A stretch of DNA of 64,000 bases from Pseudoips prasinana (taxonomy: Eukaryota > Arthropoda > Insecta > Lepidoptera > Nolidae): the NCBI GenBank assembly GCA_951640165.1, contig OX621237.1, positions 2,108,001-2,172,000 of the forward strand. The letters are read 5' to 3'. Under the pieces are notes generated by a model that was not told where the DNA came from, ran no database searches, and was given only the letters and a program-made list of their open reading frames with translations. Made by a program: the position numbers and the translations under genes. Shown piece by piece: positions 10,427 to 20,254 of this stretch. Position 1 is the stretch's first letter; each line of letters begins with the position of its first letter.

Positions 10427-10799
10427 GTTAATTATTACGGAAGTTTGTATAAAGTAAAATATTAATTATCTTTCAATTTACCATAAAACATGTTGATTTT
10501 GACTTGTAATTTTAGAGTATGTTTATATTTTTATTGTTATATTTATTAAAATTTTAGTAGCTCTATATTGACTTCCGACAGTTGTAGCAAAAATAATTTA
10601 GTTTGTCGTTGATTCGACTACCTGTTTTTTCATTTGATGTTATAATCAAAGTCTATATAAATGGCAACACGAGTGCCGACGAGGCAGTCATCATTGAGCT
10701 ACGAAGGACGTTGGTTGTCAGAGTGATAAATTGTATTCATGTAATAAAGTTATTGTTGAAGAACAGTTTTTGTGTTTTAACTTCGGGAAAATTCTAACA
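10427..10799 (+). mobile_element. Possible solo LTR
   Basis: The layout is LTR-like: a TATA box (TATATAAAT, 10654-10662), an initiator-like GCAGTCATCATT about 25 nt downstream, a poly(A) signal AATAAA (10743-10748) and a CTAACA terminus at 10799. A TGTTAA start at 10427 would pair with that end. I could not find a matching flanking duplication, so the left boundary is uncertain and no internal gag/pol region is present. Confidence 0.3.
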
Positions 10800-10877
10800 A
10801 TTGGCTATTGGCGGTAAATGATTCAATTTTACTTAGTAATTACAAAAGATGAAGATGTTTATCAATTAAAATGTATG

Positions 10878-11105
10878 ACTGCACGTGTGGCGTAGCGGTT
10901 AAGACAGTCGCGTTGCCACTTCGTGTCCCGTGTTCGATTCCCGCGCAAGACCTAGACTACTACTAGAATAGACTAGAAGAGACCTACTTGTGTGACACAT
11001 AATAGTTCTTTTGAGTCTGGATGTACTTTGTGTCTGTCAATTATATGTTTGTGAAGTACGCGACATGGGGATTAATTTACGTTATGTGATGAAATTTTAC
11101 AAAAG
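10878..11105 (+). mobile_element. SINE-D copy
   Basis: The tRNA-like head has A box TGGCGTAGCGGTTAAG and B box GTTCGATTCCC. Then come GTGTGACACATAATAGTTC and TGAGTCTGGATGT. The tail is A-rich. Other copies are at 14271 and 16488. Confidence 0.65.
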
Positions 11106-11115
11106 AAAAGAAAGT

Positions 11116-11361
11116 AATAATAATAACAATATATAGGGACAATGTCACACAGATCATCCTAGCCCCAAACTAAGCAAAGCTTGAACTATGGGTACCAGGC
11201 GACGATATACATACTTATATAGATAGATAAATACTTAAATACCTAGAAAACATCCATGACTCAGAAACAAATGTTCGTGTTCATCACACAAATATTTGCA
11301 CTTACCGGGATTCGAACCCAGGACCACCAGCTTCGTAGGCAGGAGCACTACGGTGATCGTC
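11116..11361 (-). mobile_element. SINE-A copy
   Basis: It reads, antisense, (TAATAA)n tail, ACAATGTCACACAGATCATC, GGGTACCAGGCGACGATAT, and a tRNA-like head with B box GGGATTCGAACCC. The head has lost the stretch around the A box (GCACTACGGTGATC). Confidence 0.75.
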
Positions 11362-11639
11362 AAAAAAAAGGAAGGAAAGGAAGAAAATGTATGTATGTAG
11401 GTATTTAATTATTCAGGTTTTTACATACCTCTGTTACAGCTGCCATGATTAATAACTTATTGATTAATAACAATAGAAGAAAATCTTGAACTTCAAAGAT
11501 ATCATGTCTCCTGCAGTTTAATAGGATTGAGTTGGCCCAACATGGTGAATTCCACATACACCTCGATATACCAGTAATCAATCTACAATTACAGAGCACT
11601 ATACCTGGTTATACTCCACGGTCTTCTAGTTTGCCACGG

Positions 11640-11830
11640 CGTATGTATGAAGTCTATGATGCTAAAGTCTTCTTGGAAACCAGCTTATTTGGGAGGTAGG
11701 AAGTCGTGAAACCTGTGGGTGAGATGCTTCGTAATAACTCTCTAAAACAATTTGTAAACATGCCCCAGTAATGAGATGGGTCTGTAATTATTCAAAAGAG
11801 TTTTATCGCCATTTCAATGACTTTAATTTC
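11640..11830 (-). pseudogene. Degraded RTE-type reverse transcriptase fragment
   Basis: The minus strand reads NNYRPISLLGHVYKLF, stop, RVITKHLTHRFHDF, then AGFQEDFSIIDFIHT after another stop. This is the RT block 2-3 region (YRPISLL...QAGFRKGxST) of RTE-clade LINEs. Several stops and probable frameshifts show it is dead. The flanking 11405-11640 may be more of the same element but is too decayed to call. Confidence 0.55.
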
Positions 11831-12390
11831 ATCGTCAGAGTAATTTTGTGAACCTATCTTGGATTTTGTTCGGACGTTGGAACATTTTTTTAAACCTCCT
11901 GAAAATGAAACAGGTTTTTTTGATTTTAGGATTAACTTATCCTCTCTTTCTTTTCGGATTTTAGTCAATCGTATTATATACTATTGTAACCTACTCAGTT
12001 CTTTCCTCAGTTCTATGATTAAGATCATAGAACTAGGGAATAAATCCATCCACCGATCGATCCGCGAACAAAATTATATCCATCATTTAGAGGGATGTGC
12101 CATATAACATGTGTATATTAGGTATTTGAAACAGTTAGGCTTTAATAAGGTAACTATCAAATATCCTTCAATCAAATATATGGCTTTGATAAACTCGGTA
12201 TAGTTAACACTAGCTAACATATTTTGTTAGATGGCTTTGATAAATTTGATATTGTAAACCTCAGTTACTGTTTCCTCTCTAATATAGATACTGATAGAAT
12301 ACAATATTAACTGATGGTAGCCTAAAAAAACTACAAACAGTAAACAAATAGCTACAATTAACGTATCACTCAACCAACCATCATAGCGAT
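11831..12390. other. Unassigned DNA
   Basis: No convincing gene. A short hairpin lies at about 12005-12035 (GTTCTATGATTAAG then ATCATAGAAC). A local near-repeat, TATGGCTTTGATAAACTC and GATGGCTTTGATAAATTT, occurs near 12180-12250. Confidence 0.35.
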
Positions 12391-12460
12391 AGGCCAGCAT
12401 CATCATCATCATCATCATCATAACAGGTGTAAAAAGTCCACTGCTGGACAATCATCATCA
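12391..12460 (-). repeat. Type-2 LINE-tail fragment
   Basis: (CAT)8 is followed by AACAGGTGTAAAAAGTCCAC and TGCTGGACA, the antisense of the AGTGGAC...(GAT)n 3' end. Only about 70 bp is present. Confidence 0.5.
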
Positions 12461-12699
12461 CGATAACGAAAATCACACGCACGTATCGGTAATGGGTGCG
12501 AAAACAAATGAACCGTGGTCACCAGGCATACCATATCGGCCTGTCGGAATGTCTTCCCTTAAGAATAAGAATAAGACATTTTATTTGCTTAAACATGTTT
12601 ATGCATACAGAATTTAAAAAATACATGCATGCAATATCTTAAAATACCTTTTCCGAGAACCTGTTCGTCCAAACAACAACAATCTTATCTACATATAAT

Positions 12700-12951
12700 A
12701 ATAATATTCTGGGATATTATTAACACACGGCCATCTGATCCCAAACTAAGCAGAGCTTGTACTATCATGGAAGCCAGATACTTGGTTAGATATACTACTT
12801 TACTTTTGTTAATACATACTTTTATAGATAATTACACCCAGACTCAGGACAAACAGACATGTATACAAACAAATATCTGTCCTGGGTGGGAATCGAACCC
12901 ACGACCTGCACCATGGAGGCAATTATTTACCTAGCACGCCAACCGGCCCGT
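12700..12951 (-). mobile_element. SINE-B copy, full length
   Basis: The antisense head has B box GGGAATCGAACCC and ends GCCAACCGGCCC. The body has TGTCCTGAGTCTGGGTGT (sense). The tail segment ACTAAGCAGAGCTTGTACTA is the same as in SINE-A and SINE-C. It ends in ATTATTATTAT (sense). Confidence 0.75.
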
Positions 12952-13505
12952 CTTATCGTATATGAAAAGAGATAATATCCTATGTAAAAAGTTCGTATAG
13001 GAGATACCATCATTATAGTACGTCAACTTTAATTTCGTTCCTCTCCTGCAAAGTGGTTCCCCGCCACATTCTCGAACCCATCTATATTTCAAGCCATTTC
13101 GCTGGGAACGTAAAAAAGTTAGTGCACTACATTCGATTACCCAGTTTACTTGGAAACAGCCCGTTTATGTTGGCAACACCATAAAACTGTTCACGGCAGA
13201 CATCTGGATTGCCAGCTGTGAAATTTAATAATGCCTTAATTTTGTTACGGAAATGCTATTTTAGATTTCCATTACTGATACCAGTGTAATTACGTGTTTC
13301 TGCTTAAAATAAAATTTAAGCAGTAAACTTTAAACTAGTTAATTAAGTTTGCAGGTCAAACTAAATATATGTAGGTAATAAATCGTTACAACGTAATTAG
13401 AATTTGGTTAATTGTCAAAAAAATTTAAAGGGTCTAATAATGCTTAAAACCGGAAATCATTAAAAACATTATGTTCGTACAAAAATTATCGACTTTTGAA
13501 GACAT
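12952..13505. other. Unassigned AT-rich DNA
   Basis: No gene or recognised repeat. Confidence 0.35.
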
Positions 13506-13575
13506 TCATCATCATCATAACAGCTGTAAGAAGTCCACTGCTGGACAAAAGTCTCCGCCAAGACTCATCTTGGGG
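13506..13575 (-). repeat. Type-2 LINE-tail fragment, interrupted
   Basis: (CAT)n, AACAGCTGTAAGAAGTCCAC, then CATCTTGGGGGAT. The family's continuation (GGGGATATGCCATAATCGCC at 24.5 kb) is cut off by the RNase H LINE end that starts at 13576. Confidence 0.5.
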
Positions 13576-14256
13576 GATTAGTTAGTTAGTTGGACGATTG
13601 GTTTCCGCACTTAGCCTCATAATTGGGCCATTGTACGTGAACTTATTTGGCTACTCAAACCATTTTAGTTCCATCCAGAAGTCCAAGAGGCCTCGAAAGC
13701 TTGGCTTGAGTACTTCCTGCAGTATCTTCGGATCGTTTAGGAACTTTGCCCGTTGGCTGGCAACGCTATTGCAGTGTAGCAGTACGTGTGCCGGTGTTTC
13801 TTCAGATTCAGTGCATCCTCTGCACAAGGGGCTGTCTGTGACGCCAATCTTGAAGAGGTGTTTGTTTAGTGTGCAGTGTCCGGTGATTGTGCCTATCACC
13901 ATGCGCAAATCTTTTCTGTTCAGATGTAGTAGACTGCGAGATAGGCGTTTGTTCAGGGATGGTACAATCTCTTTTGTCCGTCTGCATGATTCTAGATCCA
14001 TCCACTCTTTTTCATGTTGCTGTGTTGTTTTTTCACTTAGCCATGTTTTCAGTTGGTTAAAAGGTATGGGCACTAGAGGTTCTGGTCCCATTGTCCTCAT
14101 TTCTGAGGCCAGCTGGTCCGCAGTGTCATTACCCAGAGAGCCGCTGTGGCCCCGGATCCACTGTAGTGTAAGTTTGTTGTCAGATGCTATGTTTGCGAGT
14201 GCACAGTGGCACTCCATGATGAGACCGCTGTTGAAGTTGTTGCGCTGTTGAACTTG
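13576..14256 (-). pseudogene. LINE 3' end: RNase H domain and zinc-knuckle tail
   Basis: The minus-strand frame 13651-14217 (188 aa) is intact and continues upstream in frame to about 14250, where the element is 5'-truncated. It shows RNase H features: LQWIRGHSGSLGNDTADQLA holds the late catalytic His/Asp region, although the earlier catalytic residues lie in the missing part. After it comes a CRGC...H..C zinc-knuckle-like tail (residues about 130-155) usual at the C terminus of I/R1-group LINE ORF2. The 3' UTR ends with (AACT)3 at about 13578-13592. The sense function would be RNA removal from the RNA-DNA hybrid. It is a dead fragment. Confidence 0.7.
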
Positions 14257-14270
14257 TCATTATATTCTTT

Positions 14271-14420
14271 CTTTCGTGTAAACATATAATAGACGGACAC
14301 AAATTACATCCAGACTCTGAACAACTATTTATGGGTCACACAAATAGTTGCCTGGCGCGGGACTCGAACCCGCGACACGAAGTGGCAAGGCGACTATCTT
14401 CGCCGATGCGTCACACATGC
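14271..14420 (-). mobile_element. SINE-D copy
   Basis: Antisense head with B box CGGGACTCGAACCCGCG and A-box region GCGTCACACATGC; body ACACAAATAGTTG and CCAGACTCTGA. It is inserted close behind the RNase H LINE fragment. Confidence 0.65.
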
Positions 14421-14504
14421 ATAATATGATATGCTCTCATTAGTCAAGTTACATATACTCACAAGTTAAATTCCAGTTATATGAATAAAATAAAATAAGA
14501 AATA

Positions 14505-14748
14505 TGACCTGTAGGTCTAGTACTTAGCAACCCTGACTTCTAAGCCAAAGGTCGTGGGTTCAATTCCCACCCAGGGCAAATCTTTGTGTGATAAGCACAA
14601 AAACACCATTTTCAATTATGTCTCTGGATGTAATTTGTCTATAATATGTATGTATATAGAAATATATAAGTATGCTTATCAGTTGTCTGGTTGCCATAGT
14701 ACAGGCTCTGTCTAGTTTGGGATGAGATGGCAGTGTGTTATCCCAATT
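14505..14748 (+). mobile_element. SINE-C copy, full length
   Basis: The tRNA-like head runs from TAGGTCTAGTACTTAGC, with B box GGTTCAATTCCCACC. Then come TGTGTGATAAGCAC and GTCTCTGGATGTAAT. The shared tail is CCATAGTACAGGCTCTG and GTTTGGGATGAGATGGCAGT. Confidence 0.7.
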
Positions 14749-14764
14749 AAAATTATAGATTGAT

Positions 14765-15300
14765 GATGTCTTACCGGCCGAATTTTGGCCACGGCGGCCA
14801 TTCTCAATGGAGATTAGCCAATTGTGCAGGACATATTATAGTGCACAAGTGTGTGCACAAACACTGGGGCACTTTCTATTCCATCACTCTCATGATCCGA
14901 TGGGACGACTAGCGACACGATCGGAAAGAGGTCAGGTACAGGACCGACAGCTTTACGTGCTCTCCGAGGTACGGGGGTGTAGTACCGCCAACTTCCAAAC
15001 TTCGGGCTGATACTGAGAAATTTCTTTTTACGGAAAAATCCCAAAAAATTATAGATTACTTAATTATCGTATGGGCAGTGGTTACCCTAGTGTCAGAACT
15101 GTTCAAGCCGCCCAGTAGGCCTGTGCCATGGCTTAACGACTGTTATTTAACGATTACAACCGGGACCGACAACTTAACATTCCCTCCGGCACGGAGACGC
15201 TCAAAAATTAAACCACTTCAGCGGTCACCCATCTATGGACTGACCGCGAGCCTAGTTGTTTAACCTCGCCAATCACTTACGGACCGGTGAGATCAACTAG
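14765..15300 (+). repeat. Compound dispersed repeat: blocks 'O' then 'N'
   Basis: Block O (about 14770-15050) has TTGGCCACGGCGGCCATTC, CAATGGAGATTAGCC and TTTTTACGGAAAAATCCC. Block N (about 15066-15300) has GGGCAGTGGTTACCCTAGTG, CGACTGTTATTTAACG and ACCCATCTATGGACTGACCG. O recurs at 38.1, 48.5 and 58.8 kb; N at 25.7, 38.2, 41.1, 52.5, 53.6 and 60.7 kb. No coding potential is seen. Confidence 0.6.
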
Positions 15301-15644
15301 CTATAAGTGCCTCATTATTATATTATCATTATAGATGTAACCCCTTTAAAAGCCGCAAAAAACCCCTTACCATTTCTCCGTGTCGTGAACTTAGAGCTTC
15401 CCTATCGAGTATCTAAATCCAATGAAACAAACATGGAGATTGTTTTCATATAATTTTCGCACAAGTTCTGAAGTACTTCCATGAAGGCCATATTATTTTA
15501 ACAAGGTTGCTTATTTAGGACGGTGAACACGCGTGATAGCCCAAACCGTTCCTACGATAAGTAAATTAAATTTATTAGTACATGTTTTATAGCATGATGT
15601 TTCAGTTAGCCTAGGATACTTTTACTGCTTCACCGGACAAAATA
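15301..15644. other. Unassigned DNA
   Basis: No gene or recognised repeat. Confidence 0.35.
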
Positions 15645-15853
15645 TATCATCATCATATCAGCCGAAAGACGTCCACTGCTGGACAAAGGCCTCCGCCAAG
15701 GATCTCCACAATAGACGGTCCTGCGCTGCCCGCATCCAGCGGCTTCCCGCGACACTTGCAAGATCATCGGTCCATCTTGTAGGGGGCCTGCCCACGCTGC
15801 GTTTTCCGGTTCGTGGTCGCCACTCGAGAACCTTTCAGCCCCATCGGACAGAA
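15645..15853 (-). mobile_element. RTE-clade LINE 3' end
   Basis: (CAT)n, CAGCCGAAAGACGTCCACTG and CAAGATCATCGGTCCATCTT are the antisense of the RTE RT C terminus (GRPPTRWTDDL...DRxxWRxLGEAF). The copy stops after the codons for the GRRSVGRP region. It is 5'-truncated. Confidence 0.7.
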
Positions 15854-15884
15854 TAAATACATATTCGTATTATAAATTAGTTAT

Positions 15885-16140
15885 ATACACTATGCGGGTT
15901 ATCATAAATTGACTTGCATACAGCACACGACGGTCCTCAACTGCATGAATTAACGTAAAATGATATCACGGATACCTAGAACAAACCAAGGTTATTAGAA
16001 ACTCTCGTGATAACTGTGTATAGACACAGTGCGGGGTATAAAAAAAATGATTTGAATACAGCCCCGGGGGTCCTCACCTGCATGAATGAACGGATAACGA
16101 GTTATAATCAAGGTTATTAGAATCTCTGATCTCTCGTGAG
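15885..16140. repeat. Diverged direct duplication, about 125 bp per unit
   Basis: CACTATGCGGGTTATCATAA, GGTCCTCAACTGCATGAAT and AAGGTTATTAGAAACTCTCG are repeated as CACAGTGCGGGGTATAAAAA, GGTCCTCACCTGCATGAAT and AAGGTTATTAGAATCTCTG. The 16141-16400 region beyond it has scraps of block O (TTTCTTTTTCAGAAAAATCC). Confidence 0.55.
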
Positions 16141-16487
16141 AGTAAGGGAGGCAGTAACTGTGGTTTAACGTGCTTTCCGGGGCACAGAGGTGTAACACTG
16201 TCAATAAGTGCACAAGTGGTTGACAGAACGACAAAACAGGTGCATTCTATATTACCTCACTCTCTTATGACAGAGAGAGAGTAGACAATGCAGCGAGACA
16301 GTAACGGTGGCTTTACGTGCTTTTCGTGTAACATGGTCAAGTCCTGACACCGAGCTGCTACCGATTTCTTTTTCAGAAAAATCCGAATAAAATAAAATCA
16401 CACTTTTGGCCATACCCGAATTTGTTAAAACAAAAGACAACGCCCGCACTAGGGAATTTAATCCCTCTGTCGCGTCGCGGGGTACTT

Positions 16488-16632
16488 TAAAAACATATAA
16501 TAGACGGACACAACTTCCATCCAGACTCAGAACAACTATTTATGGCTCATACAAATAGTTGTCTGGCACGGGACTCGAACCGGCGACACGAAGCAGTGAG
16601 GCAACTGTCGTAGCCGCTGCGCCACACATGCA
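16488..16632 (-). mobile_element. SINE-D copy
   Basis: Antisense body AACATATAATAGACGGACAC, AGACTCAGAACAACTATTTA, and head GGGACTCGAACCGGCGACAC with GCGCCACACATGC. It is close to the 14271 copy in sequence. Confidence 0.65.
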
Positions 16633-16974
16633 ATCGATTTCCTCAGATTCTACTATTTAACGCTACCGCTATACCTATATGAAAATTGCTTAATCTTATG
16701 GGACTGTTCTATACGCTTCCGTTGGAGTGGTTTTACGCCAGAAGCATGACTATAAAATGAGGGGGTCGGGACATAAAAGTTTAATACTGATGTAAATTAT
16801 TATGGTGATGGCAATACATGCATTTTTCTTGACATGTCATATTTTTGGCAAAGTTATGTACCTATTATTGGTGTTTTATTAATGTAAGTGTATTTTTTAC
16901 ATTATCGTATCACCATCGTTAGATATATGTACATACAACAATTAAAGTGAGCAACACTACAGTGACTTGTGAGT
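16633..16974. other. Unassigned AT-rich DNA
   Basis: No gene or recognised repeat. Confidence 0.35.
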
Positions 16975-17235
16975 GTCACCGTAGCCTAGTTGGTAGTGCT
17001 CCTGCCTACGAAGCTGGTGGTCCTGGGTTCGAATCCCGGTAAGTGCAAATATTTGTGTGATGAGCACGAATATTTGTTTCTGAGTCATGGATGTTTTCTA
17101 TGTATATAAGTATCTATCTATCTATATAAGTATGTATATCGTCGCCTGGTACCCATAGTACAAGCTTTGCTTTGTTTGGGGCTAGAATGATCTGTGTGAC
17201 ATTGTCCCTAGATATTATTATATTATTATTATTAC
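16975..17235 (+). mobile_element. SINE-A copy, full length
   Basis: tRNA-like head: A box GTAGCCTAGTTGG, B box GGTTCGAATCC. Then TGTGTGATGAGCACG, TGAGTCATGGATG, an (ATCT)n stretch, the shared tail ACCCATAGTACAAGCTTTG and a (TTA)n end. Confidence 0.8.
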
Positions 17236-17499
17236 TTTTTTTTTTTCTTTTTCGCCTCTGGTAGACTTCGTTTGACTTGTTAATTTTGTAAATGTACGCG
17301 GATGCACCCACCGTTTTTTCGTCTAGCAAGAGGATATTCTAAGTGCTTGAGTGAAATTGAATGCTATTGCTTATTTATTTTATTATGATTCACTGAATGA
17401 CAACGGTTCTGTGCGTGCATTAGCCTACATAACAACCAATCACAATGTAAGTAAAATACATGACATTTAAAAAATAAAAATCGTAAACTGAAAGCAAAA
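17236..17499. other. Unassigned DNA with T-rich start
   Basis: No gene or recognised repeat. Confidence 0.3.
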
Positions 17500-17936
17500 G
17501 AAGACGAAAAAAGCAAGCCCGGAGTTTCTTTGTGGCTTTCTTCTCCGGGTCGTCCACCTAGGCAGCTAGAGAAAGCCGCAGGCTAGCTAGGGTAGGTTCC
17601 TCAGCGGCGAGGATCGCTTTGGCCCATTAATGCGTGATCGGTGATCCCGTGCATGTGATCACACCCTCACTTAGAATTTCGTATTTTGCTTTAGTCTTCA
17701 ATTCTTTAATTTTAATATAGTAGAACTAAATTTCAAAATAATAGATTAGTACATTGTTATTTATTTAAGGATTTCAGAAAATATATGCGATAAAACAAAC
17801 CGCACGGACTGACAGATTAATTTTTTTTTTGTAACTTTTTACTATCCACTTTGTTTATGTACTGCATTGTGACCTTGACAAGTACAAGTGTATGTTAATA
17901 CCCAAGTGCTGAATAAATATTTCATTTCATTTACTT
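17500..17936 (+). repeat. Dispersed retroelement-like repeat 'K'
   Basis: The 5' half is GC-rich (CCCGGAGTTTCTTTGTGGC, GAGAAAGCCGCAGGCTAGC, CAGCGGCGAGGATCG). The 3' half is AT-rich and ends CCCAAGTGCTGAATAAATAT plus (TTTCA)n. The copy at 32015-32556 carries about 100 extra bases in the middle. The ending suits a non-LTR retroelement tail; the class is not identified. Confidence 0.6.
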
Positions 17937-17944
17937 TCGGTTTA

Positions 17945-18060
17945 TGTACAGACGCCAGCACATCCAGTTACCCCAATCTGTCAATTTTTTTTTTCACAAT
18001 TCACTTAAAACTGGGGAAATTTCACAGATTGGGGTAGCATGATGTGCTGACGTCTGTACT
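17945..18060. mobile_element. Hairpin MITE, TGTACAGACG family
   Basis: The inverted arms carry TGTACAGACGCCAGCACATC and TTACCCCAATCTGT with two or three mismatches. The loop is only about 30 bp (T-run and ACTTAAAACTGGGG). It is nearly a perfect hairpin. Confidence 0.75.
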
Positions 18061-18319
18061 ATAAAAGCATAAATTGGAATCTTTACAGGATCACTTGCGT
18101 GTTTGACTGGTCGTCATCCACAGACACTTTGCTCCGACAAGAATCTTGCATATCATATCTTGTGACATAATAAATTAATGAGCTTGTTTTAAGAATGACA
18201 AATATAAAAGTACATATTATTTTCAGAATGTTAAGATAAATAGTTTTCAAGTCTAGTAGTACAAACAGGAAAAAGAAATATTAATAGCATATCGCAAATT
18301 TCCGTTGTCTGTCTGCATT

Positions 18320-18366
18320 GGTGGATCTGCTGCTATATTTGAGAAGTTTGGGGTCGAAACGCTCGG
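18320..18366 (+). pseudogene. Fossil of the FGVETLG coding family, cut by an M tail
   Basis: The frame reads IFEKFGVETLG and stops matching at the junction with the M element that follows. Better preserved members are at 33245 and 37660. Confidence 0.35.
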
Positions 18367-18510
18367 GAATAGAATAGAATACTCTTTATTGTACACACTA
18401 AAACAGGATAATTACATAGAAGACAAAATAAATAACACAATAATGTACAATGGGCGGTCTTATCGCATTAAGCGATTTCTTCCAGACACCCTTTGGATGG
18501 ATAGGAGCTC
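18367..18510 (-). repeat. LINE-tail family 'M' copy
   Basis: Antisense (AATAG)n, ACTCTTTATTGTACAC and GGGCGGTCTTATCGCATTAA. Close match to 39826-39930. The AATAG run is the simple-repeat 3' tail. Confidence 0.6.
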
Positions 18511-18989
18511 TAAATATTTAAAGTAGTAGGTGTGCAACAAATGAAGTAGAGAAAAAGTATAAAAAATGGTAAGTATATATATACATATATATATAAATAT
18601 ATAATGAGGTTTATAACAATGTAAGGTAGCATACCAAATAGCATGTGTATATAGCAAAATATGTATAAATACAGTATATAATATATAACATAAATATTAT
18701 ATTAGACAGTAGACTTTACAAAAGTAGATATCGGGCTATACGCTTGACCAAATAGGCGCATTTTCTTTCGGTATGTTGCAAAGTAAAGATGATAATTGAG
18801 ACTTCACGTGAGTAGAACGCTATTCGGCGTGGTAGCTGTTCTGCCAGCCTTCTGAGTACGTTCCCCGACAACCCAGCAAAGTATTTTTGACACCATTTAC
18901 TTTTCGTTTTATTCTTTATTTAGGAAGCTTTAATGTATTTATTATTTTTTAGTAATATAGTTATAGTCTTAAATTTTCTTAGCAATATG
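18511..18989. other. Unassigned AT-rich DNA
   Basis: Low-complexity TA-rich runs near 18575-18600 and 18670-18700; no gene. Confidence 0.35.
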
Positions 18990-19245
18990 AATAATAAATA
19001 ATATAATAATAATATACTATATCTAGGGACAATGTCACACAGATCATCCTAGCCCCAAACTAAGCAAAGCTTGTACTATGGGTACCAGGCGAAGATGTAT
19101 ATATAAATACATAGAAAACATCCATGTCTCAGAAACAAATATTCGTGCTCATCACACAAATATTTGACATACACTTACCGGGATTTCAACCCAGGACCAC
19201 CAGCTTCGTAGGCAGGAGCACTACCAACTGGGCTACGGTGACCGT
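18990..19245 (-). mobile_element. SINE-A copy, full length
   Basis: Antisense tail (AATAAT)n to head CCAACTGGGCTACGGTGAC. The B box is slightly changed (GGGATTTCAACCC). Confidence 0.78.
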
Positions 19246-19479
19246 CAGTTAAATGATAGAAAAAAAACATTATTGAGCTTGAATAAAAGTAGATGTGCTT
19301 GTCTTACCTAACAACACCGTCAACTTGAAACAAATATATATGGGGTAAGACATGACCTAATTAGTTCAATTTTGGAGGAAAAAATAGGACGTGATTTTGT
19401 CGCTTCGAGTATGGTATTATTTTTCTTATGTGGAGAGGAAGCTTTTTTTGGCAGTAGTTCAATTTTAGGCACATTTCAT

Positions 19480-19640
19480 TATCATGTTAGCCGAAAGACA
19501 AACTTTGTGTTAGGCCTTTTTTCACAGCTGGTCAAAGGTTTCCCCCAAAGAACACCACAAATGCCGATCTTGTGCTACCTACATCCAGCGGCTTACAGTA
19601 ACCCTCACAAACATCGGTTCATAGTTACACTATATTATGA
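19480..19640 (-). pseudogene. Decayed RTE LINE tail
   Basis: Antisense TTAGCCGAAAGACA, GGTTTCCCCCAAAGA, CCGATCTTGTGCTACC and ATCCAGCGGCTTACAG track the RTE 3' end. There are many substitutions and a block of extra sequence near 19500-19530. The open frame across it is incidental. Confidence 0.5.
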
Positions 19641-19703
19641 CTATAAACAGGGTGCGTGAACAGTAGATCTTGATGGCTGCTAATCTTTACAGAGAGGAAG
19701 ACC

Positions 19704-19955
19704 GTCACCGTAGCCTAGTTGGTAGTGCTCCTGCCTACGAAGCTGGTGGTCCTGGGTTCGAATCCCGGTAATTGCAAATATTTGTGTGATGAGCACAAAT
19801 ATTTCTTTCCGAGTCATGGATGTTTTCTATGTATTTAAGTATTTATCTATCTATATAAGTATGTATATCGTCGCCTGGTACCCATAGTACAAGCTTTGCT
19901 TAGTTTGGGGCTAGGATGATCTGTGTGACATTGTCCCTAGATATTATTATTATTT
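19704..19955 (+). mobile_element. SINE-A copy, full length
   Basis: Head with intact A and B boxes (GTAGCCTAGTTGG; GGTTCGAATCC). Ends GTCCCTAGATATTATTATTA. Confidence 0.8.
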
Positions 19956-20254
19956 TAAGCTGACACTGAAAAGAGAGCTTATACTGCCATTTCCAATAAA
20001 GGATGTTTATTTAAATGAATTGTAAGCTACTTATACATCGTCTTTCAATTACACCCCATTGGATGATTTTAAAGCAGGAAGCAGTTCAGTTCAAGGGTCA
20101 GTTTAATTTGGTTTGTCCTAAATAAGCGGCACCCTCTAAATTAAGGTACGGACTGAGTGTAGAGCTTATAGCAAGGCTATAGGGTATGGGGGCAAGCGTA
20201 TAACAGATGTTTTTATGGAAGTGGACATTTACAAAAAGATCGCGGTGACTAGAT
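19956..20254. other. Unassigned DNA
   Basis: No gene or recognised repeat. Confidence 0.3.

Noticed and set aside
12396..12421. (CAT)n runs as disease-type or coding microsatellites
   Set aside because: Here and at 24.4, 49.1 and 61.5 kb these runs are the simple-repeat 3' ends of RTE-like LINE tails.
13598..14251. A 217-residue plus-strand frame
   Set aside because: It is antisense to the RNase H/zinc-knuckle LINE end, whose motifs are clear on the minus strand.
16975..17050. tRNA genes at the SINE heads
   Set aside because: A and B boxes are present, but the flanks, shared tails and repeated copies show these are SINE heads. The acceptor arms do not pair as a true tRNA.
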